Assembly (NCBI RefSeq): GCF_001659605.2
Contig: NC_035176.2
Coordinates: 22,668,847-22,732,846 of the forward strand
Length of the DNA: 64,000 nucleotides
Reading direction: 5' to 3'
DNA from: Manihot esculenta
Lineage: Eukaryota; Streptophyta; Magnoliopsida; Malpighiales; Euphorbiaceae
In this document: positions 46,371 to 58,500 of the stretch, piece after piece
Layout of the letters: each line of letters starts with the position of its first letter
Position numbering within the stretch: position 1 is the first letter of the stretch
The notes under the pieces: generated by a model
What the model was told of the DNA's origin: nothing
The model's database searches: none
The model's input: only the letters and a program-made list of their open reading frames with translations
Made by a program: the position numbers and the translations under genes

Positions 46371-47440
46371 GTTGGATTTCTATCAAATTGAACGCAGCAA
46401 AACAAATAGAAAAATAAATCTTTTTTATCATGGATCACGTTTAAACGAAGGAATAATATAAAAGAGTAAATAAATACTTTTTATTTTCTTTATAGCAAAA
46501 CACGAGATTGTTCATTTTGGTTGGATTATCATACACCACAAATCGTCCAAATGTCCGGTCTCTAACGATATCCATACAGAATGACTATAAAAAAACCTTA
46601 GAATAGTTCTAAAGAATAAAAAAGGGAAGAGATTTTAAGTGCTGACTCTCTGCCTTTTCTACAAATTTTAGAGGCTCTCAAAAAGGATTTCTTCCAGTTG
46701 TTGCACAGACTCTCATAAGATGTATTTTTATACTAAAATCCTAGAGTTTCAGTATAATAATATTTATTTATTTAATTTATTAAATAAATAAATTACAACT
46801 ATAATATAAAATATTAATAAATAAGTCATATAAATTTTAAACAATTTTAATTAAGTCCCTACTTAATTAATTAAATAAAAATCGTAATTCTTTCAAATTA
46901 TAATTTTAACCCAATGTCAATTTATATACAATCAAGTTGTACTTGATTTAACTTCTCATTTTATTTTCTCATACAATTCTTTATGTGTATGACCCATTAG
47001 GTTCTAAATATATTGGTAACAAATATAATTAACTAATTAATTAATTTGAAAATCAAGAATATTGTTTAACAATATGTCAAGACTACCCAAATATTCGGAA
47101 TGTCAAAAGTGGTTTGACTTAATCTTTCAGTGTATAGTTTGTCAGTGTAATTAATATCCCTTCGTCACAAATGTACCGGTTTGACATTTAATGTATGGAA
47201 TGTGTTTATAATATTAAATCATATTAGTTATCATCTATTAGCTATTAACTAATTGAATGAAATTCCTAATCTCATTTGCTAATTTCATTCCACCTTGCGT
47301 AAGGATTTCATGATCAATGCTAGCAGAGAACAAATGAGACATTCCCTAATTTAACCTAGGGTGACGAATCCTATCTCAATCACATAAATACCTTTATACA
47401 GTTCCTAATATATCCAATTCATCCCTATTTATTACTCATG
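46371..47440. other. Unclassified non-coding sequence, possibly an old LTR
   Basis: Moderately AT-rich and without ORFs. Stretches such as gaacgcagcaaaac and tatgacccattaggttc look like plant copia-type LTR or leader sequence, but I found no matching second copy or clear TG...CA borders in the window. The assignment is weak. Confidence 0.25.
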
Positions 47441-47745
47441 AAATGATAAAGGACTATTTAGACTCCGTCAGGAATTTTAACCAATATCGTTTGGCTAAGA
47501 CGAAATAAGAGAAAAGATAGGTTAGAAGACTAAAAGTCTTATTGAAATTCCTCAAAGATTGAAAAAGTGAGTTTCTAATAGCCAATGGAGGCTATTTATA
47601 ATAGAAACAAAACCCTAATAAGCAAAATTATGAAAATATCTAAAATATCTAAAAAATAATTAAAATGCAAAATTGATTCCCTAAACGATGGAATTTCCAT
47701 ATCGAACTTTGTGACAGGCCTATGGCCTTTGTCACACTTTTGAAA
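47441..47745 (-). repeat. Probable 3' LTR of the decayed minus-strand gypsy element
   Basis: On the minus strand TGTGACAAAGG or TGTCACAAAG (47742-47705) opens a stretch with a TATA box (TATTATAAATAGCC at about 47601-47588), ending near 47441. It follows the pol remnant in the expected place. No 5' copy is visible, since the 5' part of this element is beyond the inserted element 3, so the borders are inferred. Confidence 0.45.
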
Positions 47746-47949
47746 GTCGTGCGTCTTGAAATTGCCTTTCCGAAAGCTATCGTGGGTCTCTATCGGACGT
47801 TTGGCAGCAAAAGTTAGGTCCGATCCAAGTTTGCCGTATAGTCCAAGGCTAGTTGCTCCATGTCATTCCCTTCCACTTGTAAAGAACTCGACCTCGAGTT
47901 GTCGTCAGCAGGGTAGTACTGAAATAGATTTGCTATATTAAACGTCTTG

Positions 47950-50294
47950 GAAATTTTCATCTCATATGGAAGGTCAAGAACATACGCATTGTCATTGACC
48001 TTCTAAATGATTCAGAATGGACCAATTTTCTTGGCGTCAAACTTTTTCTGTCCTCCACCACGCTCCTTGCGTACCATAACTTGGTCATCGATATTGAAGG
48101 ACTTGAAACGCCTATGTTTATCAGCTTTAGCTTTATATTTGTCATTGGCTTCTGTAAGGCATTGTTGTACCTATTTGAAAATATCCACGTGCTGTTTTGC
48201 CAAGTTGCTTGATGCAACACTATTGTGAGAACCTGTGGGAAGGGCAATAAGATCAACTGTATGCGCTGGGACTTTCCTGTACACAACAGCAAATGGTGAC
48301 ATCTTTGTGGAGCTGTGGATAGCACTGTTGTAAGCAAATTCTGCTTGGGCAAGAGCAAGATCCCAAGCAGTTTTTTTGTTACTGCAGATGCAGCGCAGAA
48401 GATTGTCAAGCGTGCGGTTCACCACTTCAGTTTGTCCATCAGTTTGGGGATGGGCAGCACTACTGTATCGAAGTTCAGTTCCAAAAAGTTTTCATAAAGT
48501 CACCTAGAAATGAGCTAGAAACTTCACATCTCTGTCAGAAGTAATGGTCTTAGGGATGCCATGTAAGCGAACAATCTCCTGAAAAAATAATTTTGCCGCA
48601 TGAGAAGCATCATTAGTTTTTTTGCAAGGAATGAAATGCGCCATTTTGGAGAACCTATCAACAACAACAAAAATGGAATCAGATCCACGTTGAGTACGTG
48701 GAAGACTAAGAATAAAATCCATAGACAAGTCCTCCCAAGGATGTGTTGGGACAGGCAGTGGAGTGTATAAGCCTGTATTCTGCAAATGTCCCTTCTGAGT
48801 TTGACACACTGAGCACTTCTGAACCATCCGACCTGTATCCCTTTTTAATTGTGAATAGTAAAAACGCTCCTCCAACCCAGCAATAGTCTTATCACACCCC
48901 AAATGACCACTCAAACCTCCTCCATAGACCTCCCGAATCAGCTTTTCCCGCAAAGAAGATCGAGGGATGCATAACATGTTCTCCTTAAAAAGAAATCCAT
49001 CATGTACCAAGAAGCCATCAGCAGGCTGTTGAGTCTGGACTCTAGCCTATATATCAACAAAGTCATTATCTATAGTATACAAATCCTTCAAGATTTCAAA
49101 ATCCACAACCTCCTGATTAACTGTAATCAACAGAGCAACCCTCCTACTCAAAGCATCTGTCACCTTATTACTATGGTCAGCCTTATGGTTTAATGACATA
49201 ATGAAAGGCTTCAAAGTAAGCTGTCCATCGAGCATGCATCTTATTCACATGTTTTTAAGTTTTAAAATGGATCAAAGATTGATGATTTGTGTGAATAATA
49301 AACTCTCACCCCATTAAATACTGCTCCCAAGTTTTAAAAGCTCGGAATACTGCATATAGCTCCTGCTTATAAGTAGACCACTTCTTTCTAGCTTCGTTCA
49401 GTTTCTCACTAAAGAAGGCAATAGGCCTTTTAGATTGTGACAACACTCCACCAATCCCAACTCCACAAGCATCACATTCAACCTCAAACAGTTTATCAAA
49501 GTCGGGTAAAGCAAGAATAGGAGCAGAAGTAAGCTTATCTTTAATCTCTTCAAAGCAATTGTTGGTAGCTTCAGTCCATGCAAATTTCTGCACTTTCTCT
49601 TTCTTCAAGCAATCTGTGATAGGGGCAATGATGCTGCTGAAATTTCTGATAAACCATCGATAGAAAGTAGCAAGGCCATGAAAGCTGCGAACTTCAGAAA
49701 TAGTTTTGGGGATGGGCCAATTCTGTATTGCTTCTACCTTCTTCTCATCAACATGTATTCCTTCTGTACTAACAACAAACCCCAGGAACAAAACGCGCTC
49801 CGTCATATAAATGCACTTCTTAAGATTAATAACCAGCTCACTTTCTTGCAAGTGTGTCATAACTTAACGGAGATGCTGTAGATGTTCTTCCTCACTGTGA
49901 CTAAAAATCAAGATGTCGTCAAAATAAACAACCACAAATTTGCATAGGAAAGGATGCAAAACCTGGTTCACGAATCGCATAAAAGTGCTAGGTGCATTTG
50001 TTAAACCAAAGGGCATAACCAGCCACTCATACAAGCCTTCCTTAGTCTTGAAGGCAGCCTTCCTTAGTCTTGAAGGCAGTCTTCCATTCATCTCCCTCCT
50101 TAATCTGAACTTGGTAATAGCCACCTTTAAGGTCGATTTTAGAAAGACTTTAGACCCGGATAGCTTATCCAGCATGTCATCCAATCGTGGAATAGGAAAT
50201 CGATATTGAACTGTAATTTTATTGATGACCCTGCTATCCACGCACATTCTCCAAGTCCCATCTTTCTTTGGAACTAATAGGGCAGGTACTCTGC
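47950..50294 (-). pseudogene. Decayed pol of a third chromovirus-type Ty3/gypsy element (Reina/CRM-like)
   Basis: On the minus strand, RT fragments come first (50247-49864: [20 protein letters not shown], then [12 protein letters not shown]). The rest of RT and RNase H follow (49860-49306: [38 protein letters not shown]). Integrase is next (49010-48504: zinc-region Cys pair CSVCQTQK, then [11 protein letters not shown] and ITSDRDVKF), continuing to about 47957. A 22-base tandem duplication at about 50036-50079 and several stops and frameshifts disable it. Pol differs clearly from elements 1-3. Its 5' part is cut off at 50294 by the insertion of element 3. Confidence 0.88.
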
Positions 50295-52569
50295 TGTAAT
50301 ACCCGGCTAGACTCCGGTATCGGAATTCCTACCGTCCGGTGGAATCTCGGATGTCGGAAGCCTCTAGTAGGGTAGAAACATGTTTTCATAAAATGTTTTA
50401 ATGTTTTTCATGGTTTTAAGTGAAAAGGAAATGAGTTTTTGCATGAAAACAACCTTGGAGGAAAACCCAGGTTCGGCCGCCGAACCTCAAGTTCGGCCGC
50501 CGAACATGCAGGCCTTTCGGGTGTGCCTTAGGCCCCCGAAGGCATAAGTGAGGGAAGTCCAGGTTCGGCCGCCGAACATGGCATGCATGCGGAGGCACGT
50601 TCGGCCCCCGAACGTGGCCTGGCCAGCCACTATAAAAGGGTCCCTTAGCCGAAATGGGCGAGCTTTTCTCCCCATTTTCGGCCAAGGTGAGCTCTCCGCC
50701 GTCTCTCACCAATCTTTGAGTTTTTCCTTCAAATCTTTCACGATTTTCACAAGTTTTCATCTTGTTTTGAAGATTTTCAAGTTTTGAGCTTGGAGACCCA
50801 AGGAAGTTGAAAATCTCCCATCTCCAAGATTAGGTCGTCTCTCTCTCGATCTTCAAGAGGTAAGAGCCGATCTTAAGCTCATTGCATGTTTTAAGTAAGT
50901 TTTAAGTAGATCTATGGGGAAGAATGCATGTTTAGCTTATGGTTAGGTTTATGAGGTTATGTTGTGTTTTTGAACAATGTGGCTTGCAAATGCATGTTTG
51001 ATGTGTTGTAGATGGGGTTTTAGATAGTTTGAAGCCCCTAGGAGCTTGTATGCTTATGTATGTGTGTTGTAGAATAGGTTTATGCATGTTTGGATGGAAT
51101 GGGAGGCGTATATGCATTGAAGAGCTGAGTTTCTGCCACTAAGGGAGAAACCAGGTTCGGCAGCCGAAGGAACTTTCGGCCACCGAACATGCTTGTGGAA
51201 GAAGCCTTCGGCTGCCGAAGCTTGCCCCCGAAAGGAGACTTTCATCTCTGTCTGGGAGTTTCGGCCGCCGAAAGTGCCGCCGAACATGCATGAGTTTCGC
51301 CTCTGTCAGGGAGTTTCGGCCGCCGAAGGTGCCTCCGAAACCTGCCTGACTTTCGGCTCTGGAGGGACTTTCGGCCGCCGAACCTGCCGCCGAAAGTGCC
51401 CTATCCAGCCTTCCTTTGCATGTTCTTGCATGAATGTTTTGAGGTGTTTTAGAGGGTTTTTGGGGGATGTTTTCAGAGTCATGTTATAGTTTGTTGGTCC
51501 CTCATTTGAGTCCATCTGTGTAGGTTCGGACCCGAGGAACCGAGGACCTCAGCAGTGAGTCAGCTGCTTCAGTCAGTGTCAGAGCTAGCCAGAGGTGAGT
51601 AGAATAACTCTTTATGTTTCAAGTAAATAAATCAGTTTTGAGCATGTTCATGCATCACGGATGCCATGTGATATTATAGGTTGTTTGCATTAGAAATCAC
51701 GAATATGTTGCATTGCATAATATGTTGTTGATGTGGATGAATGTTGAATGATCCATTAGCCCTCATATGTTATGACGTGATGATATGATATGGAAGTCCA
51801 GGTGTGGCCTGCACTACGCCCCTGACACTATGTAAGAGAAAGACCGGATGTGGCCTGCACTACGCCCCCGGCACTATTGGTTATGTATGTTATGTTATGT
51901 ATAAGAGAAAGACCAGGTGTGGCCAGCACTACGCCCCTGGCATGATTAGAATATGTAGAGGGCTAAATGGTGACAAGTTCATCCTTGATATGATTAGTTG
52001 TGATGTGATGCATTTCATGATAGCATGTGTTTTAAATGCTTTATTATTCTGCTCACTAGGCTCTAGTAGCTCACCCCTTTCCCAAATTCCCCAGGTTTGC
52101 AGGTACAGGGTAGACCAGGAGGTCAGCAAGAGTATTGAAGTCATTTGTATGTAATAGATAGAAAGTGGACATGAAAAAATGTAAAGTTATGAATAGTTAT
52201 GTAATGTAATGATATTGAGGATTAGAGGTTGTGCTTGACCTATGTGTAAGGTATCCCTTTTAATGCATGATCCTAGATCTTTTATGATGTTTATGTAAAC
52301 CAACTCAACACATGTTGTATTTGCCCATTAGGGCATTGATGAGATCCCACAGAGGGGTTGATGTTTATGATTATGTCTATGATCAGTGCATGCACAGGTT
52401 GAGTTTGGTGTATGAATGAAAGAAAAGTTTTAATTTTTATGTATGTTGTTGATCATGTATGGGATTAAGCAGGTTCACAGGATGCATGTTAGGCTTGCTA
52501 CGGGTCCCGGCGGCCTTAAGCCGACCTGGATCCTAGCGCCGGTAGCGGTCCGATTTTTAGGTCATTACA
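50295..52569 (+). repeat. 5' LTR of element 3 (2275 bp)
   Basis: It runs from TGTAATACCCGG to TTAGGTCATTACA. It has TTCGGCCGCCGAA-type clusters at about 50470-50615 and 51150-51395, a three-copy mini-repeat at about 51790-51945, and a TATA box at 50631. It is homologous to the LTRs of elements 1 and 2 in opposite orientation. Confidence 0.93.
50631..50640 (+). promoter_or_regulatory. TATA box in the LTR of element 3
   Basis: TATAAAAGGG at 337 bases into the LTR, preceded by ggccagccac. It is conserved in position in elements 1 and 2. The first motif cluster lies just upstream and the second lies downstream, in the transcribed part. Confidence 0.8.
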
Positions 52570-52572
52570 GAA

Positions 52573-52585
52573 TGGTATCAGAGCC
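52573..52585 (+). other. Primer binding site of element 3 (tRNA-iMet)
   Basis: TGGTATCAGAGCC starts three bases (gaa) after the LTR end, as in elements 1 and 2. Confidence 0.95.
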
Positions 52586-52840
52586 CTAGGTTCATATGGT
52601 CGGACCTAGAGTGTCGGGCTCATAGATGTTATAGAAGGTCAAGCACAATAGGAAAGGTCATGTCCACTAGGATAGGATGTGGAGTCCTGTCTTGTATGAT
52701 GATGTGAAATGCCATGATTATATACATGTGCATTAATGCTATGATATGAATGATATGTATGTGATGCGGGTTCATGTGTGCCCACATGAACCATATGATG
52801 CTAACGTTTATGTGATGTGTACTGTTTTTCAGAAAACAGG

Positions 52841-53163
52841 ATGAGAGGAACTCGTCGATCTGCACGATTGACTAGAGTGCCACCTGAGGATGAGGGCACG
52901 AGCGCCCGTCCTCCTACATTGCCTAGGGCAATGTCTAGTAGGTCTAACAGAGAAAGAGCAGTAAGAGACCCTAGAAGGTCTCTGGATCTGGGTAGAAGCA
53001 GATCAGTGAGGGGAACAGTTCAGGGAGGAATGTCAGAGGACATGGGGGATGATATGGATGTAGAGCAGATGAGGGATGGCAGTTGGGAGTTAGCATGTCA
53101 GAAGAGGGAATGGGAGAGTCCCAAGGAGGCACTCAAGCCTCGGGATTTGTTCAGCCACCCAAC
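52841..53163 (+). pseudogene. gag: gag of element 3, 5' fragment
   Basis: It starts [19 protein letters not shown] at 52841, matching element 2. Near 53078 one base is missing relative to element 2 (cagttggg against cagtatggg), which shifts the frame. The gag is then interrupted at 53163 by element 2. The rest is at 63021-64000. It is non-functional. Confidence 0.9.
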
Positions 53164-55410
53164 TGTAACGACCCGAAAATCGGACCGCTACCGGCGCTAG
53201 GATCCAGATCGGCTTAAGGCCGCCGGGACCCGTAGCAAGCCTGACATGTAACCTGTAAACCTGTTTAATCCCATACATGATCAACAACATACATAAAAAT
53301 TAAAACTTTTCTTTCATACATTCTATCATACACCAAAATCAACCTGTGCATGCACTGAACATAGTCATAATCATAAACTTGACCCCTCTGTGGGATCTCA
53401 TCAATGCCCCCAATGGGTGGCATAACATGTGTTGAGTTGGTTAAACATAATCATCAATAAACATTAAGATCATGCATCAACAAGGGATTACAATAAACTA
53501 TGGTCAAGCACACTTCTAAACCTCAATATCATTATACATAACATAACTATTCAGTTTTGCATCATCTTACAATTTATCATGTCCACTTTCTAACTATTAC
53601 AATTACAAGACTTTACTCTTCTTGACTTCTCTGTCTAGCCCGTACCTGCAATCCTGGGGGATTAGGGAAAAGGGGTGAGCTACTAGAGCCCAGTGAGCAG
53701 AATAATAGAAATCAACATTTAAAATCTCATGCCATCATGTAATGCAACACATCACAACAAATCACATCTCAGATGGTATTGTCACCAATAGTCCTCTACA
53801 TTCCAAAGTGTCGGGACGTAGAATGGGTACAACCGGTCTTTCTCTTAACATAACATATCATACATACCAATGTGCCAGGGACGTAGAATGGGTACAACCT
53901 GGACTTTCTCTTACATAGTGCCAGGGACGTAGAATGGGTACAACCTGGACTTCCATACCATATCATGCCATAGCATCATCATACCATATGAGGACTAAAG
54001 GATCATTCAATAACCAATCCACATCAACATCATAAATGCAATGCAACATATTCGTGAATTCTAATGCAAATAACTTAATTCATCACATGGCATTCATGAT
54101 GCATGAACATGCTAAAGACTTTATAACTTATTTGCTTTAAATCGTAAAGGTTTATTCTACTCACCTCTTGGCTAGCTCTGACAAAGACTAAAGCAGCTAA
54201 CTCACTGCTGGGGTCCTCGGTTCCTCGGGTCCGAACCTACACAGGTGGACTCAAATGAGGGACCAAACAACTAGAACATAACTCTAAAAACATCCCCCAA
54301 AAACCCCCTAAAACACCTCAAACAATCATGCAAAAACATGCAAAGGAAGGCTGAACAGGGCAGGTTCGGCGGCACCTTCGGCGGCCGAAAGTCCCTCCAG
54401 AGCCGAAACCCAGGTAGGTTCGACGGCACCTTTGACGGCCGAAAGTCCCAGACAGAGACGAAAGTCTCTTTTCGGGGGCAACTTCGGCAGCCGAAAGGCT
54501 TGCCTCCCCAGCCATGTTCGGCGGCCGAAAGTCCTTCGGCTGCCGAACCTGGTTTCTGCCAAAGGACAGAAACTTGGCTCCTCTTGCCTCCAATGCTTCC
54601 CAAACCTTCTAAACATGCATAATCCTATTCTACAACACACATACTCAAGCATACAAGCTCCTAGGGGCTTCAAACTGTCTTAAACCCCATCTACAACACA
54701 TCAAGTAACACAAATCCAACATACATTGTCCATAATCCAACAAAACCCAAAAACTCATAAAAACCTACACATGCATTTCTACTTCAAGAATCAACTTAAA
54801 ACTTGTTAAAAACATATAGTGAGCTCAAGATCGGCCCTTACCTCTTGAAGATCAAGAGGAAAACGACCCTAGCTCGAAGATGGGAGAGATTTGAGTTCTT
54901 AAACCTCAAAGCTCCAAAACTTGCTTTAAACTCGAAAATCTTCAAAACAAGATGAAAACTTGTGAAAATCGTGAAAGATTTGAAGGACAGAACTCAAAGT
55001 TGGTGAGGAACGGCGGAAGGGCTCACCTTGGCCGAAAATGGGGAGAAAGCTCGCCCATTTCGGCTAAGGGGCTCTTTTATAGTGGCTGGCCATTCGGGAG
55101 CCGAACGTGCCTCCGCATGCATGCCAGGTTCGACGGCCGAACCTGGGCTTCCCTCACTTATGCCTTCGGGGGCTTAAGGCTCACCCGAAATGCATGCATG
55201 TTCGGCGGCCGAACTTTGAGTTTCGGCGGCTGAACCTGAGTTTTCCTCCAAAGGTGTTTTTATTCAAAAACTCATTTCCTCTTTACTTAATATCATCAAA
55301 ACATTAAAACCTTTCATGAAAACATGGTTTTACCCTTCTAGAGGTCTTTGAGATCCGAGATTCCACCGGACGGTAGGAATTCCGATACCGGAGTCTAGCT
55401 GGGTATTACA
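53164..55410 (-). repeat. 3' LTR of element 2
   Basis: A direct repeat of 60766-63020. It carries the TTCGGCGGCCGAA-type clusters at about 54363-54550 and 55092-55235, a TATA box on the minus strand at about 55083-55074 and a three-copy mini-repeat at about 53808-53955. Confidence 0.95.
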
Positions 55411-55423
55411 TTCTCCCCCCCTT
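55411..55423 (-). other. Polypurine tract of element 2
   Basis: The minus strand reads AAGGGGGGGAGAA directly before the 3' LTR, matching the tract of element 1. Confidence 0.9.
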
Positions 55424-55518
55424 AAGAACATTCGTCCCCGAATGTTCCTCAACTAGCACATAGCATGGCAAACACATAATATACATACAAAGCATATAAA
55501 ACTCGCAAAGAACTAACC

Positions 55519-58500
55519 TTAGAAAAGATAAGGGTATTGCTGGAGCATGGACTCCCGAGTCTCCCAAGTGCATTCTTCCAAATTGTGGTGGTTCCACAGG
55601 ACTTTCACCATCGGGATTTCCTTGTTCCTTATCTTTCTGATCTGGGTGTCTATGATCCGTACTGGCTGTTCAACATAGGTGAGATCCTCTTGGATCTCCA
55701 TATCAGGCTCACTAAGAACCTTGCCCGGATCTAACACAAACTTCCTCAACATTGAAACATGGAAAACCGGATGGATTCTTGCCATCGAAGCAGGCAAATC
55801 TAGCTTGTACGACACATTCCCAATCTTCTGCAAGATTTCAAAGGGTCCGATGTATCGTGGGGCTAGTTTACCTTTCTTCCCAAAGCGAACCACTCCTTTC
55901 ATTGGAGACACCTTGAGCAATACCAGATCCCCCTCCTGAAACTCTACTTGCCGTCTGCGGATGTCTGCATAACTCTTCTGTCTGCTTGCAGCAGTCTTGA
56001 TTCTCTCTCTGATTATGGGTACCACCCTGCTGGTGATCTCTACTAGCTCAGGCCCTGCCAAGGCCTTTTCTCCAACTTCCTCCCAGCAAACAGGTGACCT
56101 ACACTTCCTCCCATATAAAGCTTCATATGGAGCCATCCCGATGCTAGCATGATGGCTGTTATTGTAGGCAAACTCCACCAAAGGTAGATGCTGCCTCCAA
56201 GAACCGCCAAAGTCCAGCACACACATTCTAAACATATCCTCGATAGTCTGGATGGTCCTTTCTGACTGTCCGTCAGTCTGGGGGTGGAAGGCAGTACTGA
56301 AATCCAACCTGGTACCCATGGCATTCTGCAGACTCCGCCAAAACCTGGAGGTGAACTGGGGCCCTCTATCAGACACTATTGAAACCGGAACCCCATGAAG
56401 CCTGACGATCTCTTCTACATATACCTGCGCCAACTTGTCCACAGAGTAGCCACTCCTGACAGGGATGAAGTGAGCAGATTTAGTGAGTCTGTCCACAATC
56501 ACCCATATGGAGTCCAATCTGTTGGACGCCGCCGGTAACCCCACTACGAAGTCCATAGCTATATTCTCCCATTTCCACTCTGGAATAGGTAGCGGGTTAA
56601 GCATTCCAGCCGGCTTCTGATGTTCCAGCTTCACCCTCTGACACACTTCGCAGGCTGACACAAACTGTGCCACTTCTTTCTTCATCGCTGGCCACCAATA
56701 AACTTTCTTCAGATCTTGATACATCTTGGTGGCTCCGGGGTGAACGCTGTATCTTGCATTATGAGCCTCCCTCATAATGTCTCCTTTTAGCCCTATGTCA
56801 TCTGGTACACAAAGTCTGCTCCCATAGCGGAGGATCCCCTTGCTGTCAAATCTGAACTCACTGTCCTTGCCTGACTGAACAGTCCTGGCAATCTTCACTA
56901 ACTCTGGGTCCTCATGCTATTTCTGAGCCACTTGCTCCAGAAACACAGGGGTCACTCTCATCTGGGCCACTAAAGCACCTGTACCAGACAACTCCAACTG
57001 TAGACCTTCATCAATAAGCTTGTAAAACTCCTTCACCACTGGTCTCCTCTCTGCTGTGATGTGGGATAGACTGCCTAGTGACTTCCGGCTTAGGGCGTCT
57101 GCCACGACGTTCGCCTTACCCGGATGATACTGAATCTTGCAATCATAGTCACTCAGCAGCTCTACCCATCTCCTCTGTCTCAAGTTCAAATCTCTTTGAC
57201 TCAGGATGTACTGCAGGCTTTTATGATCTGTAAAGATCTCACATTTTACCCCATAGAGGTAGTGCCTCCACATCTTGAGTGCAAAGATTACTGCTGCCAT
57301 CTCAAGGTCATGTGTGGGGTAATTCAACTCATGCTTCTTCAGCTGCCTAGAAGCATAAGCAATCACCCTCTCATTCTGCATCAGTACACAACCCAGTCCC
57401 ACACGGGACGCATCACAAAGGATTGTAAAGTCCTCATCACTAAATGGCAGAGCTAACACTATTGCTGAAGTCAACCTCTTCTTAAGCTCTTCAAAACTCT
57501 CTTCGCATTGGTCGGTCCACACAAACTTCTGATTCTTCCTGGTCAACCTGGTCAGAGGAGCTGCTATTTTCGAGAAGTCCTAAATGAACCTCCTGTAGTA
57601 ACCTGCTAAACCCAAGAAACTCCTGATTTCCGTCACTGAAGTGGGTCTAGGCCAGTTAGCCACAGCTTCTACCTTCTTGGGGTCCACCTCTATCCCGTTC
57701 TCTGACACTACATGCCCCAAGAACGAAATGCTCCTTAGCCAGAACTCACACTTAGAGAACTTGGCATACAAGCCACGTTCCCTCAAGGTCTGCAGAACCA
57801 ACCTCAGATGATGGGCATGCTCCTCTGCATTCCTGGAATACACTAAGATATCATCTATGAAGACAATCACAAAGTGATCCAGGTATTGACTAAACACTCT
57901 GTTCATGAGATCCATGAATGCTGCAGGGGCGTTGGTTAACCCGAACGGCATTACAAGGAACTCAAAATGCCCATATCTGGTCCTGAAGGCTGTCTTCGGC
58001 ACATCCTCCTCCCTTATCCTTAGCTGATGGTACCCCGATCTCAGATCCATTTTGGAGAAACAACCTGCTCCGGCTAGCTGGTCGAATAGATCGTTGATCC
58101 TAGGCAACGGGTACTTATTCTTGGTAGTGACTTTGTTCAACTGCCTGTAGTCGATACAAAGTCTAAGGGATCCATCCTTCTTTCTGACAAACAGCACTGG
58201 AGCACCCCAAGGTGAGGTACTCGGTCGGATGAAGCCCTTTTCTACCAGTTCTTGCAACTGTTCCTTCAATTCTTTCAACTCGGCTGGAGCCATCCTGTAG
58301 GGAGGGATAGAGATCGGTCGGGTTCCAGGCATCAATTCTATCTCGAACTCTATCTCCCTGGCAGGCGGTAAACCTGGCAGCTCGTCTGGGAAGACATCTA
58401 GAAACTCTCTAACCATTGGCACCGAAGCGGGCTCTCTAACCTGACTGCTAAGCTCTCTCACATGAGCCAAATACCCCTGACATCCCTTCCTAAGCAACCT

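Larger units (their letters stand above)
50295..53163 (+). mobile_element. Tekay/Del-like element 3, left part (continues at 63021)
   Basis: A plus-strand retrotransposon that begins with TGTAATACCCGG inside the decayed pol. It has an LTR, a tRNA-iMet primer site and the first part of gag, and is then broken at 53163 by element 2. The gag resumes at 63021 and runs out of the window. The 5 bases before the LTR are tctgc; the matching copy at the other end is out of view. Confidence 0.93.

Noticed and set aside
46371..47440. Copia element
   Set aside because: Only vague LTR-like phrases were seen, with no coding sequence, second LTR or primer site, so it was left as unclassified.
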